Assembly (NCBI GenBank): GCA_030530685.1
Contig: JAUMUM010000012.1
Location: 1-57,418, forward strand
Direction: 5' to 3'
Length of the DNA: 57,418 bases
Origin: Actinomycetaceae bacterium
GTDB lineage: Bacteria; Actinomycetota; Actinomycetes; Actinomycetales; Actinomycetaceae
Shown here: in pieces, positions 16,768-25,139 of the stretch
Layout of the letters: each line of letters begins with the position of its first letter
How positions within the stretch are numbered: the stretch's first letter is position 1
Made by a program: the position numbers and the translations under genes
The notes under the pieces: model-generated
The model's database searches: none
What the model was told of the DNA's origin: nothing
Seen by the model: the letters and a program-made list of their open reading frames with translations, nothing else

Positions 16768-18261
16768 TCACCCCACGTGGAAGTAGGCCTCGACCAGGTC
16801 CTCGACCTGCACGCGCGCCTCGGCGATATCCTCGCGCAGGGACTCGTCGCCCAGGTCGGAAAGCATCTGCGCCCACGAGTCGATCAGCCCCGCCGGGAAG
16901 ACGCCGAAAGCCTCGTAGGTCTGCCTCTGCGCCAGCAGTCGCCCCGCCGCCTCAGCGCACGATGCCGGAAGCTGGTCTAGCCCTTCCGTCTTCGAGGCGT
17001 CCCCGCTGACATAGCGCTCATTGGCGTAGTCGAGCATGCCCGGCTCCGTCAGGCCGACCCGCGCGGCCACCGTGATACCGGCCAGCAGCAGGTGCACATT
17101 GGCCGAACCGTCCGGCGAACGCAACTCGACCGTCTGCGAGTCGTTCGGCAGCGCGCCGATCGAACCCTCCTGCGGGTTGGCGTCGCGGAACATGCGGTCG
17201 TCCAGGTTCTGCCAGCCCAGCGGCACGCGCACCAGGACCGAGCGGTTGCGGTCGCCCCAGCAAATTGCCGTCGGCGCCTCCTGGTGCGGAACCAGGCGCA
17301 GGAACGACGTCGGCACCGTGTTGCCGAATGCGGTCAGCGAGGCCGCGTGCGAAAGGAATCCGCCAATCACCTTGCGCGCCTGGTCGGTCAGCCCACTGCC
17401 CTGCGAGAACTGGTTGACGCCGTCGCGCATGAGGCGCGTGTGGAAATGCATGCCGGAGCCGGCCTGACCCACGGCGATCTTCGGGGAGAAAGAAACCTCA
17501 ATTCCGTAGGAGCTGGCGACCTCGCGCACCACCCACTTGGCGAGCACCATCTGGTCGGCAGCCCGCGTAACATCCGTCGGCAGAAATTCAATTTCCTGTT
17601 GGACCATCTGGCGGCCGTCGGCGATGAAGTTTCCGACCTCGGCGTGAGCGTACTTTACCGAGCACCCCATGCGCACGAGGTGGTTGAGGACCTCGGTGCG
17701 GATCTCCTGCCACTTCGAGAAGGGGCCGGCCTCGTGGTAGCCACGCTGGGGCTCGACCGCGTAGAGGTCGTCGGCCTCCGAGAAAAGGTAGTACTCCAGC
17801 TCGCCGAGGGCTTCGAGCCGGCAACCGGTCTCGGCCTCGAGGGCCTCCTGCGCCTTGCGAAGGACCTGCTGCGGCGCGCTGGCCAGCGGATTGCCGTCGA
17901 CGTCGTAGAAACCGCAGAGGATGTCGAGCGTGGGCAGCTCGGCAAAGGGGTTAACGTAGGCCGTACGCAGTTGCGGGATGACGTACAGGTCGGAGCTGGT
18001 AGCGTCGACGAAGTCGAAGAGCGACGAGCCGTCCACCCGCTCCCCCATCGTCAGCACGCGGTCCAGGTGAGCGGCCGACTGGATGGCGAAGTTCAGCGCC
18101 TTGAGGCGGCCATCACCACCCACGTACCGCAGGTTGAGCATGGAGATGTCGTTGTCGGCGATGAAGCGGGCGATGTCGGCGCGCGTGAACTCGTCGGCCG
18201 GTTTGCCGAGCGCGCGGACAAGTGGATGCGGGTTGAGTGCGATGGCGTCGGTTTCGAGCAT
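16768..18261 (-). CDS. Glutamine synthetase family protein
   Basis: The 497-residue protein carries glutamine synthetase signatures. They are EYYLFSEADD (beta-Glu), HAEVGNFIADGRQMVQQEIE (metal ligands), GQAGSGMHFHTRL (catalytic GSGMHxH loop) and AICWGDRNRSVLVRVPL (substrate/ATP Arg). The N-terminus has a divergent beta-grasp region, NDISMLNLRYVGGDGRLKAL. The divergence from typical actinobacterial GlnA suggests a secondary glutamine synthetase or a gamma-glutamyl-amide ligase. ATG 18261 has GAGGAGG about 6 bases upstream. It would act in the cytoplasm in ammonium or polyamine/amino-acid metabolism; which of these cannot be decided from sequence. Confidence 0.85.
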   Translation of the reverse strand: MLETDAIALNPHPLVRALGKPADEFTRADIARFIADNDISMLNLRYVGGDGRLKALNFAIQSAAHLDRVLTMGERVDGSSLFDFVDATSSDLYVIPQLRTAYVNPFAELPTLDILCGFYDVDGNPLASAPQQVLRKAQEALEAETGCRLEALGELEYYLFSEADDLYAVEPQRGYHEAGPFSKWQEIRTEVLNHLVRMGCSVKYAHAEVGNFIADGRQMVQQEIEFLPTDVTRAADQMVLAKWVVREVASSYGIEVSFSPKIAVGQAGSGMHFHTRLMRDGVNQFSQGSGLTDQARKVIGGFLSHAASLTAFGNTVPTSFLRLVPHQEAPTAICWGDRNRSVLVRVPLGWQNLDDRMFRDANPQEGSIGALPNDSQTVELRSPDGSANVHLLLAGITVAARVGLTEPGMLDYANERYVSGDASKTEGLDQLPASCAEAAGRLLAQRQTYEAFGVFPAGLIDSWAQMLSDLGDESLREDIAEARVQVEDLVEAYFHVG

Positions 18262-18452
18262 CGTGTCCTCCTCAGTGAGTGCAGCGTGGCCTCTTCGATC
18301 AGTACCGCACAGATTCTTTCACGCGCGGCCGCATCTAGCCACTTTCTGCGCGATCTTTCCACCGATGGACTTCAGGCTGGAGCACGGCCCTCATGAGCCT
18401 GTGCCGTAAGGATCCTGAATTGCTCCGCAGCCGCCCTACCGTCGCCGCCACC

Positions 18453-18971
18453 CTACCTTCTCAACCTTGCCTCGACCCATCCCGAGAGGGAATGCAGCGC
18501 AAGCAGGTTAATTAGCAGCGCCGCACCAATCCCCAAGGTCAACAAGGCCAAGGCAAGAGGCCGGGCCTGCCCAGAAGTCAGCACGACGACAACCAACGCT
18601 ACCGACGGCAGCAGCAGCGCCACCGCCGTCCGACTGCCCGGCGCCCAGCCCGGGAAGCGCACCGCTTCGATCACATGTCCAATCAAGTGCAGAGTAAATG
18701 CGGCAAACGGGGCCAGTACGATTTCGACCGATCCGACGGCGATGCCGAGCCCCATAATCAAACTCGCCATGACGAACTCTTCAGCGATCATCACGGCCAC
18801 GGTTTCTGTCGAGGGGTAGGCCCGGTCGGCTTTGGCGACAAACATTTCACTGGCGAAGCGGCGGTCACCCCTGTTTCGCCGAATATACGGGCGCACGCAC
18901 GCGATTTCTTCAAACTCGTGAATCATGAACAGGACGATGCCGATGAAGGCGAGGGTGCCGAGCGATAACAT
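18453..18971 (-). CDS. HXXEE-domain membrane protein
   Basis: The 172-residue integral membrane protein carries the family signature MIHEFEEIACVRPYI (His-x-x-Glu-Glu) at residues about 16-30 and a second MIAEEFVMASL. The motif pair is diagnostic of the HXXEE domain, whose function is unknown. About five transmembrane helices follow, with HLIGHVIEAVRFPGWAPG in the middle. ATG 18971 is used because the signature begins soon after it. The divergent neighbour is a membrane-tethered XRE regulator, so the two may be linked in regulation. Confidence 0.75.
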   Translation of the reverse strand: MLSLGTLAFIGIVLFMIHEFEEIACVRPYIRRNRGDRRFASEMFVAKADRAYPSTETVAVMIAEEFVMASLIMGLGIAVGSVEIVLAPFAAFTLHLIGHVIEAVRFPGWAPGSRTAVALLLPSVALVVVVLTSGQARPLALALLTLGIGAALLINLLALHSLSGWVEARLRR

Positions 18972-19117
18972 GTCCCGACCATAGCTACCGTGGGTGGGAG
19001 GGGCCTGAACTCGGTGACGTCGTCGGCGGGCAGCAGTTAGAACCCCGCCGCCGACCACAGCCAAGCTACCGCTGGGGCCGCGTCAAGCACGGAAGTATCC
19101 CCGCCCTGCGCATTGCC

Positions 19118-19705
19118 ATGCCCCTCGGACTGCTGGCGGCACTAGCAATCGGCGCCCTCCAGGTTCCCAGTAATTCCGACAGGCCCCACCGGTGGCTCGC
19201 GGTCGCAATATTCGTCGTGTGCATTTCCCCGTGCACCGTTGCCTTGTCGTGGATGTTCTGCGTGGACCGCAGTACGCTACCGGGAGCTGTTCGCAATATC
19301 GAAAATAGCGTCGAGAACACCTGGTATTCGAAAGCGGCCGGGGACGCCTTCCACCTAATTCTGGCCGGATGCGGCATTGGCGCGTGGGTGGCCAGTGGCT
19401 GGAACGAGGCGGTGTCCTGGACTCTCGTCGGGGTTGCTGTTGTGTCGGTTGCGGCATTCTTTGCGAGTTACACGATTCGCAGGGTGCGGCAGATGCGCAA
19501 TCGAATGGCAGAGTTACGAAAAAGCTGCGGATGGTCGCAGGAGCGCCTGGCCGACGTGCTCGGCGTTAGTCGGCAAACCGTAATTTCCATCGAAAAAGGA
19601 AAATTTGCACCGTCACTCCCCCTAGCCTTCCTCATCGCGGCAACTTTCGACCTTCGCATAGAAGATATTTTCTTTCCTGAGTATGAGGCTCACGGCGCAC
19701 AGTAA
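19118..19705 (+). CDS. Membrane protein with C-terminal XRE regulator domain
   Basis: The 195-residue protein has three to four hydrophobic segments in the first 125 residues. A full XRE helix-turn-helix follows from about 126: MRNRMAELRKSCGWSQERLA and VLGVSRQTVISIEKGKF, then LAFLIAATFDLRIEDIFFPE. The C-terminal part matches stand-alone YozG-like regulators of about 65 residues. It could also be made separately from the in-frame ATG at about 19493. As a fusion it would be a membrane-anchored DNA-binding regulator. It diverges from the HXXEE gene. Confidence 0.7.
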   Translation: MPLGLLAALAIGALQVPSNSDRPHRWLAVAIFVVCISPCTVALSWMFCVDRSTLPGAVRNIENSVENTWYSKAAGDAFHLILAGCGIGAWVASGWNEAVSWTLVGVAVVSVAAFFASYTIRRVRQMRNRMAELRKSCGWSQERLADVLGVSRQTVISIEKGKFAPSLPLAFLIAATFDLRIEDIFFPEYEAHGAQ

Positions 19706-19884
19706 TGAGGCTTACGGTGCCCGAAGGCGCCCAGAGAACCTATTTCTCGTCAGGCCCGGCACGAAGGGATGAGCGCTTGCCGAGCCCGCTCCGAAACACG
19801 GGCGGCCCGCCGGTCCGCATTTTTGGGGAGGACCGCCCGAACACCAGAGCGCCTCCTCGTGTACCCGAGCCTAAACGCTGTCTC

Positions 19885-20520
19885 CTAAACGAAAACCGGG
19901 GCTCTTTGCCGCCACCGAGTAATGATTCCCGGGTGTGTGCGGCACATGAGAATCATGCCAACGACCGCGAGCGCAATGGTTGCTGACACCGTTGCAGGAT
20001 TGACCGTAAGTAGCGCCGACCACCAGTTAGGCTCCCAGTATGTGCGGTACGGGAAGAAAACCTGCACAAAAAATGCGGTGAGTGGAATTACCCATAGAGC
20101 AGGGCCGAGGAAAAGATAGGCGGAGATAATCGCGATGCTCTGAAAGAGCAGCGTGCCTTGAAGGAAAATAAGAAGATCGCGACCGCCTACGCCTACGTCC
20201 AGCGCAATATTCATCAATCCGACACTGCCGACAAGCACAATGAGCTGTGCGGCCACTACACCGGCGAGCACGCAGGCCCGGGCTCGTTTGACATGCGCCC
20301 CGGCCAAGGCTTCCATGGCCGGGGTGACGCCTGATACGCAGGCCCCGGCAAGCGCACCCAAGAAGACGGGCAGGCCCCTTGTCAGAGCGAATTCGCGCAC
20401 CATATTCAAAGGCGGCATGCCGTATGACGTCGGGAATAATGCGAGCAAAGCGATCGTGACGACCACGCTCCATATCACCGCATGGCCGACGCGCCGATGC
20501 TTGGCTAGAAGGCGGATCAT
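19885..20520 (-). CDS. ABC transporter membrane protein
   Basis: The 211-residue protein has about six hydrophobic helices, including VIWSVVVTIALLALF near the start, GLPVFLGALAGACVSGV and VSATIALAVVGMILMC near the end. No known substrate motif is seen. Its ATG overlaps the stop of the ATPase gene (ATGA), so the pair forms one transporter with translational coupling. The architecture, a single-domain ATPase plus a small permease, is common for exporters of peptides or drugs. Confidence 0.65.
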   Translation of the reverse strand: MIRLLAKHRRVGHAVIWSVVVTIALLALFPTSYGMPPLNMVREFALTRGLPVFLGALAGACVSGVTPAMEALAGAHVKRARACVLAGVVAAQLIVLVGSVGLMNIALDVGVGGRDLLIFLQGTLLFQSIAIISAYLFLGPALWVIPLTAFFVQVFFPYRTYWEPNWWSALLTVNPATVSATIALAVVGMILMCRTHPGIITRWRQRAPVFV

Positions 20521-21293
20521 GACCACTTGCCCGCCAGTAGATCACGATAGGCAGCTTCGAGCCCTTCGACGCTCTGATATTTCGCATCGTGAAGCATCGC
20601 GGTCGAGCCCTGGTAGATGATATTGCCGTCGCTTATGACAACGAGGTAATCGGCGATGGCGGCGAGATCTTCGATGAGGTGGGTCGAAAGAATGATCGTC
20701 GACCTTTTGGCCACGTCGCCCAGTAGGGCGCGCAGTTCAAATCGCTGGCCCGGATCGAGCCCTGCCGTCGGCTCGTCCAGCACAACGAGGGCGGGTTCCG
20801 CCGCAATAGCAGCGGCGATCCCGGCTCGCTGACGCATCCCGCCCGAGAGTTCGCCCATCTTGCTGTTGGCGCGTTCGGCCAGCCCGACCTGCTCAAGCGC
20901 CTTGCTTGCCTCGGCCGCAATATCGGCATTGGGCACCTTGCGCATCCACAGCGCATAGGAAACGAATTCGTGCGCCGTAAAACTGCTGTCGTAGGAAAAG
21001 CCTTGCGGCAGATAGCCGAGCTGTCGGCGGAAGTCTCTTGTTGCCTGGCGGGAGTCGATCCATCTACCTTCGGCAATGATCTCGCCCGACCGCGGTTTCA
21101 TCAGGGTGGTCAAGGTGCGCAGCAGCGTGGTCTTTCCCGCCCCGTTTGGCCCCAACAGGCCGATCGTCTGCCGCCGCGGCACATCGAAGGACACCTCGTG
21201 CAGAACGGCTCGTTTACCGTAGCCCTGCGAAATACTCCTTAGGGACAGCGCCAGATCGCCAGATTGCCTGGCCTCGCTGGGCTTCGCATCCAT
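20517..21293 (-). CDS. ABC transporter ATP-binding protein
   Basis: The 258-residue protein has Walker A GLLGPNGAGKTTLLRTL, a Q-loop in LGYLPQGFSYDSSF, the signature MGELSGGMRQRAGIAAAI, Walker B ALVVLDEPTAGLDPGQR and an H-loop IILSTHLIED. It is a complete nucleotide-binding domain that would energise the overlapping membrane protein. ATG 21293 is the start. A short unrecognised frame lies 30 bases upstream on the same strand. Confidence 0.88.
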   Translation of the reverse strand: MDAKPSEARQSGDLALSLRSISQGYGKRAVLHEVSFDVPRRQTIGLLGPNGAGKTTLLRTLTTLMKPRSGEIIAEGRWIDSRQATRDFRRQLGYLPQGFSYDSSFTAHEFVSYALWMRKVPNADIAAEASKALEQVGLAERANSKMGELSGGMRQRAGIAAAIAAEPALVVLDEPTAGLDPGQRFELRALLGDVAKRSTIILSTHLIEDLAAIADYLVVISDGNIIYQGSTAMLHDAKYQSVEGLEAAYRDLLAGKWS

Positions 21294-21323
21294 TGTTTAT
21301 GCTTTCCTTTCCTCTCCGATGCT

Positions 21324-21578
21324 TCACAAATCGGGATTGAAGGTACATGTCTGCATGAACTCGTCCAGCTTTCCGCGCATCCACGTCAGCTGTTCCTTCT
21401 CGGGCAACTTGGCCAGTTCGGCGGTGACATCAATGCGGTTCTTATCTTGAACGGCGTCTTGTGTTTGAAATCCTTGATAGTTGATATCACCGCAAGCGTA
21501 GTTCGCCACGATATCCCCTATAAGGAACGACCTTTCACCCTTATCCTCCTCGGCGAGCGAGTCATCACGGAATTCCAC
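21324..21578 (-). CDS. Hypothetical protein, possibly truncated
   Basis: An 84-codon frame from GTG 21578 ends 30 bases before the ABC ATPase and reads in the same direction. It is acidic and ends MQTCTFNPDL. A cysteine in NYACGDINYQGF is the only notable residue. I do not recognise it. The sequence before its start contains a transposase-like tail, so it may be the C-terminal remnant of a longer transporter-associated protein. The start codon has no ribosome site. Confidence 0.4.
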   Translation of the reverse strand: MEFRDDSLAEEDKGERSFLIGDIVANYACGDINYQGFQTQDAVQDKNRIDVTAELAKLPEKEQLTWMRGKLDEFMQTCTFNPDL

Positions 21579-21714
21579 CGGTCGGCGTTGGCGCAGGATC
21601 AACTACGATGACCCCAGGACCGTTTACCGCATTCACCTTCCACCTGATCGTCAAGTGTGCTAAGTAGCTTCCGGGCAGGGAATCTGGAAGCTGCCCTGCC
21701 TTACTACTGCCTTG

Positions 21715-21810
21715 GTTGTACTGATTGGGAAGATTGGCCAGTTTTGTGATGGGTGAGCGGCCGTTGACAGCGGTCTGGGGCCGGTAGGGACGGCTGCGCG
21801 CTTGTGACAC
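21715..21810 (-). mobile_element. Possible IS481-type transposase C-terminal remnant
   Basis: The frame reads RPQTAVNGRSPITKLANLPN followed by QYN. This resembles the RPH.ALGGR.P..RL.NL..QY ending of IS481-group transposases. The upstream catalytic part is not readable, and no terminal inverted repeats were found. Apart from this, 21603-22246 holds no supported gene. Confidence 0.4.
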
Positions 21811-22246
21811 TTACTCGCCGATGGCTTAATTGGCCCGCGGGACACCTGCACCGCAATGGATTCCTTTTACAAGTTTGCAACTCGCCCTTGTGCGCGCCTT
21901 TAACACAAGGGCCTTCAGCCCAGAGGCCTCGACATGACTCACCCGACGTGGGCCAAACGGTGGGTTCAGTCACCAGCGCCGACCTCTCCGTCGTTCACCA
22001 ACCACTGACATGCGCCGAACCACGTCCCGACCCCGACCGCAACAGTTGTCCGCCGGACGGACACCTCGTTCAACGGATGTACGTCGAACCGGCGTCCGCC
22101 CGGCGGGTATCCTCTTTCTCGTTGGCTCTCACCTAGCCTGCACTCTAATGCGGGGCCCTACCGTCCGGCTGCCTCAGTGCCGCCTCAACGCGTAAGCCTC
22201 AGTGCCATAACGCCGGCTGTACCCTGGCGCCAAACGTTAGACCCGG

Positions 22247-22681
22247 TCAGTCGTCGCTGACAACAACGTCAACGCGGATATTGCCGCGCGTGGCGTTGGA
22301 GTAAGGGCACACCTGGTGGGCGGCGTCGGCGAGCTGCTGGGCTTCGTCGCGCGGAAGGTTCGGGACGATCACCTCGAGGACGACGGCCAAGCCGAACCCC
22401 TCACCGACCTTGCCGATCGAGACCCGGGCTCCCACCGAGGAGTCGCCGAGGTCCTTGCGGGCTTGACGAGCCACCATCTGCAGAGCCGAATGAAAACAGG
22501 CAGCGTAGCCGGCGGCAAATAGTTGCTCGGGATTGGCTCCGTTGCCGCTTCCACCCATCTCACGCGGAATCGCGAGGTCCAACGAGACGCGGCCGTCGGC
22601 GGACTGAACATGACCGTCACGCCCAGCTCCCGTGGCGATTGCTTCGGTCGTGTAGACAGGTTCGATCTCAATCTCGGTCAT
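22247..22681 (-). CDS. ohr: Organic hydroperoxide resistance protein Ohr
   Basis: The 144-residue enzyme belongs to the Ohr branch of OsmC proteins. It reduces organic and fatty-acid hydroperoxides with two cysteines; both sites are visible in AAGYAACFHSALQ and AHQVCPYSNATRGNI. NPEQLFAAGYAACF is the family hallmark. The start ATG 22681 has AAGGAG about 6 bases upstream. It diverges from its MarR-type regulator across a 116-base region that contains an operator, the classical ohr-ohrR layout. Confidence 0.93.
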   Translation of the reverse strand: MTEIEIEPVYTTEAIATGAGRDGHVQSADGRVSLDLAIPREMGGSGNGANPEQLFAAGYAACFHSALQMVARQARKDLGDSSVGARVSIGKVGEGFGLAVVLEVIVPNLPRDEAQQLADAAHQVCPYSNATRGNIRVDVVVSDD

Positions 22682-22748
22682 AGCAGCTCCTTCATCATGT
22701 TCCCGGGGTTTTCGCCACCGAGCATTTCATTGTCGCCACAAAATCTAG

Positions 22749-22767
22749 CGCACAATCATATTGTGCA
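22749..22767. promoter_or_regulatory. OhrR operator
   Basis: An inverted repeat centred on CACAAT-CAT-ATTGTG (22751-22765) extends to nearly 9 bp per arm. A second weaker repeat, GCACAAC-TTA-GTTGCG, follows directly. It sits between ohr and ohrR, where MarR-type OhrR dimers are known to bind. Confidence 0.7.
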
Positions 22768-22797
22768 CAACTTAGTTGCGTGCGGTAATCTACCACC

Positions 22798-23229
22798 ATG
22801 TCCGATGACCCTCTCGACCTCGACGGGCAGCTGTGCTTCTCGCTGTACCGGGCCAGTCGCGCGATCACCCGCGCCTATCGGCCACTGCTCGACCCATTGG
22901 GCCTGACATACCCGCAGTACCTCGTCATGCTCGTACTCTGGCAGGAAAGCGGCCCGGTGAGCGTCAACACAATAGGCGCTCGCCTCGGCCTCGACAGCGG
23001 CACGCTGACTCCCCTGCTGCGCAGACTGGGGCAAGCCGGACTCATCACCCGAGACCGAGACCACGAAGACGAGCGTCGTCGAGCCATTGTCCTCACCCCT
23101 GCCGGCCGGAACCTACGCGAAAAAGCCGTCGACGTTCCCGCGCAGATGGCCGCGCTTTATCCAGATGCACCCACTCAACTGCGCGACCTCAAGAACTTTC
23201 TTGACGACCTGGCCACACAGCTCACCTGA
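22798..23229 (+). CDS. ohrR: MarR-family peroxide sensor OhrR
   Basis: The 143-residue protein is a winged-helix MarR regulator. LCFSLYRASRAITRAYRPLL contains the N-terminal reactive Cys (residue 13) that OhrR uses to sense organic peroxide. LTYPQYLVMLVLW and the recognition region IGARLGLDSGTLTPLLRRL follow, with the wing DRDHEDERRRAIVLT. It should repress ohr and itself until oxidised. Its place opposite ohr and the palindromic operator support the assignment. Confidence 0.92.
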   Translation: MSDDPLDLDGQLCFSLYRASRAITRAYRPLLDPLGLTYPQYLVMLVLWQESGPVSVNTIGARLGLDSGTLTPLLRRLGQAGLITRDRDHEDERRRAIVLTPAGRNLREKAVDVPAQMAALYPDAPTQLRDLKNFLDDLATQLT

Positions 23230-23485
23230 CCGTCACCGGAACCGGTAACGAACCGTTTCGGATCGCTCCCCGCCCTGCCACTGCCGTCGCCGGAAACACC
23301 CACCCGGAATGAACCTGAAGCCTGCAGGCAATCCAGATAGGCCGGGCGTTCGCGCAGGCCTGCGACGGAAAAATAGGCGAGCCCAGGGGCCTGCGCCGAC
23401 TCAATTTTGCCGGGCAGGGAAGCGCAGCGACCGATATTGTAATTCAGGGCGGCGGTAAACATCCCACCGGAACGGAGAACCGCGA

Positions 23486-24319
23486 TCACTCCTTAATGAT
23501 CGGGAAGCACGCATCCGTGACCCAGGTGGAGGGGTCGGGGTTGTGCGCCGGGCCGACCCGGTAGACGTTAAACATGGGTCCCGTACACAGGTTGTGGGCC
23601 GCGATGTAACTACCGATCGCCGCGGTGACCTCCGGCATGCCGTCATAGCTGCCATGAAGCGTGGCAACCACGACGTCGCGTGCCGGCACCTCGCGGCATT
23701 CTAGCGGCGCCACCGGCGTGAAGGGCGCGGGGACCGCGATCCAGACCTCGACCTCGACATCGGACTCCCTGTGCTCCGGATCAAGGTAGGTCGCGCCACC
23801 CACTCCCTCGTCATGCTCGGGCAGGGCCAGGCCGCTGCGCTCCATGAGCGGCACGATTTCCTGCCACAGCTGACCCTCGTCGTTGTGGGACGGTAGCACG
23901 CGCCGCAGGGCCGCCACCGTCATGGCGGGCATGTGGATCTGGCGGACATCGATATCCATGGTGGACTCCTTGAGATAGGCGTTGATGAGTTCGAATGCCG
24001 CGCTCATGCGTTCTAGACGTTCCCGCTCGGCATCGAGGCGGTCGCCGTGGGCGGACATGATGGCGCGCACACGCGTCGGATCGCCACGGTTGGCCATGAT
24101 TTCGGCGATCTCGCCGACCGGCATTCCGGCGTCACGCAGCCGCACGATCCAGTGCGCGTCGGCGAGCTGAGAGGGCGCATAGGACCGGTGCCCGGTGAAC
24201 GGGTCGATAGCGGCGGGCTCGAGTACACGCTGCTCCTGGTAGTAGCGCAGCATCCTCACGCTAATCGCCGTGAGCCTGGAGAACAGACCGATGCGCAGCA
24301 GTCCCTCGTCGTGATCCAT
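23486..24319 (-). CDS. MerR-family regulator with effector-binding domain
   Basis: The 277-residue protein has a MerR DNA-binding head, LRIGLFSRLTAISVRMLRYY, then a wing and a dimer helix (RERLERMSAAFELIN). A GyrI-like effector domain starts near residue 120 (DVRQIHMPAMTVAALRRVLP) and ends TWVTDACFPIIKE. BmrR/TipA-type members sense hydrophobic drugs, so a multidrug-responsive role is plausible, but no pump is adjacent. ATG 24319 is preferred because the MerR domain begins soon after it. The neighbouring stretch 23230-23485 has only a weak frame. Confidence 0.85.
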   Translation of the reverse strand: MDHDEGLLRIGLFSRLTAISVRMLRYYQEQRVLEPAAIDPFTGHRSYAPSQLADAHWIVRLRDAGMPVGEIAEIMANRGDPTRVRAIMSAHGDRLDAERERLERMSAAFELINAYLKESTMDIDVRQIHMPAMTVAALRRVLPSHNDEGQLWQEIVPLMERSGLALPEHDEGVGGATYLDPEHRESDVEVEVWIAVPAPFTPVAPLECREVPARDVVVATLHGSYDGMPEVTAAIGSYIAAHNLCTGPMFNVYRVGPAHNPDPSTWVTDACFPIIKE

Positions 24320-24432
24320 GCCGCCATGAAACACCCTCACACTGTGTCAGATGCAAAACGACGCGTCGTCCCCTTGCACGGGCTACACACCCGGCATAAC
24401 GTAGGGTATGCAGCTACACAGGAGGTGTCGAC

Positions 24433-24666
24433 ACGCCCTCGATCACTGCTCGCGACTTCAACCACGATGTCAGTGCCGCCAAGCGGGCGGCCAATGAGGG
24501 ACCGGTCATCATCACGGACCGAGGCAAGCCGGCTTATGTTTTGCTGACCATTAACGACTACCACCGACTCGGAGAAACGGGCGCCTCGCTCGTGGACAGG
24601 CTGAGCATGGATGAGGACATCGAGTTCGAGCCGACCTCCATCGGCCTGAAAGTTCCGGAGTTATGA
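24433..24666 (+). CDS. Phd-type antitoxin without a standard start codon
   Basis: About 77 codons read PSITARDFNHDVSAAKRAAN, then GPVIITDRGKPAYVLLTIND followed by YHRL. This is the full Phd/VapB-like pattern ending with an acidic tail. The frame has no ATG, GTG or TTG before the conserved part. AGGAGG at 24420-24425 is followed seven bases later by ACG (24433), where an ATG would be expected, so a start-codon mutation is likely. Its stop overlaps the toxin's ATG (ATGA). Expression may be weak or absent. Confidence 0.7.
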   Translation, partial: TPSITARDFNHDVSAAKRAANEGPVIITDRGKPAYVLLTINDYHRLGETGASLVDRLSMDEDIEFEPTSIGLKVPEL

Positions 24667-25091
24667 GCTACCTATTGGATACCAATGTAGTCAGCGAGCT
24701 CCGCAAGCCCGCACACAGGGCCGACCCCCGAGTGCGATCATGGGTCACTTCACGAAGGCCGTCGGACCTGTATCTCTCGGTGATAACAGCCCTTGAGGTG
24801 GAACTGGGTATAGCCAGGCTGGGCAGGCGGGATCACGCCCAGGCGCGGCGACTCCAATCATGGCTGGACGGGCAGCTTCTCGGCGTCTTTACCGGTCGCG
24901 TCCTCCCCATCGACCTTGCCGCAGCCCGCCGCGCCGCACACCTGCATGCCCCCGACCCGTGACAGGAGCGCGACGCACTCATCGCGGCCACCGCCGCGGT
25001 CCACGGCCTGACCGTCGTCACGCGCAACGTCAAGGACTTCGCGCCGCTGGAAGTCGCGGTCACCAACCCGTGGGAGGGCACGCCCCGATGA
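24663..25091 (+). pseudogene. vapC: VapC PIN-domain toxin interrupted by a stop
   Basis: The frame starts MSYLLDTNVVSELRKP (first PIN Asp) and contains TALEVELGIARLGRRD (Glu). It stops with TGA at 24960-24962 after 99 codons. Reading through restores RDALIAATAAVHGLTVVTRN (the last acidic pair) and NPWEGTPR up to 25091. CGA to TGA is the simplest explanation, since relatives have PDPRxxRDALIA there. The truncated product lacks the C-terminal catalytic acid, so the toxin should be inactive. Confidence 0.85.
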
Positions 25092-25139
25092 ACGAGCCTG
25101 TCCGGGCAACAACGAAGCTGTCCAGACAACGCGGTTCCG

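Noticed and set aside
23175-23489. A 104-codon minus-strand frame between the ohrR and merR genes, faintly like a glutathione transferase C-terminus (LRERPAYLDCLQ)
   Set aside because: The similarity is limited to a short stretch, and the frame runs antisense into ohrR; not enough to call a gene or remnant.
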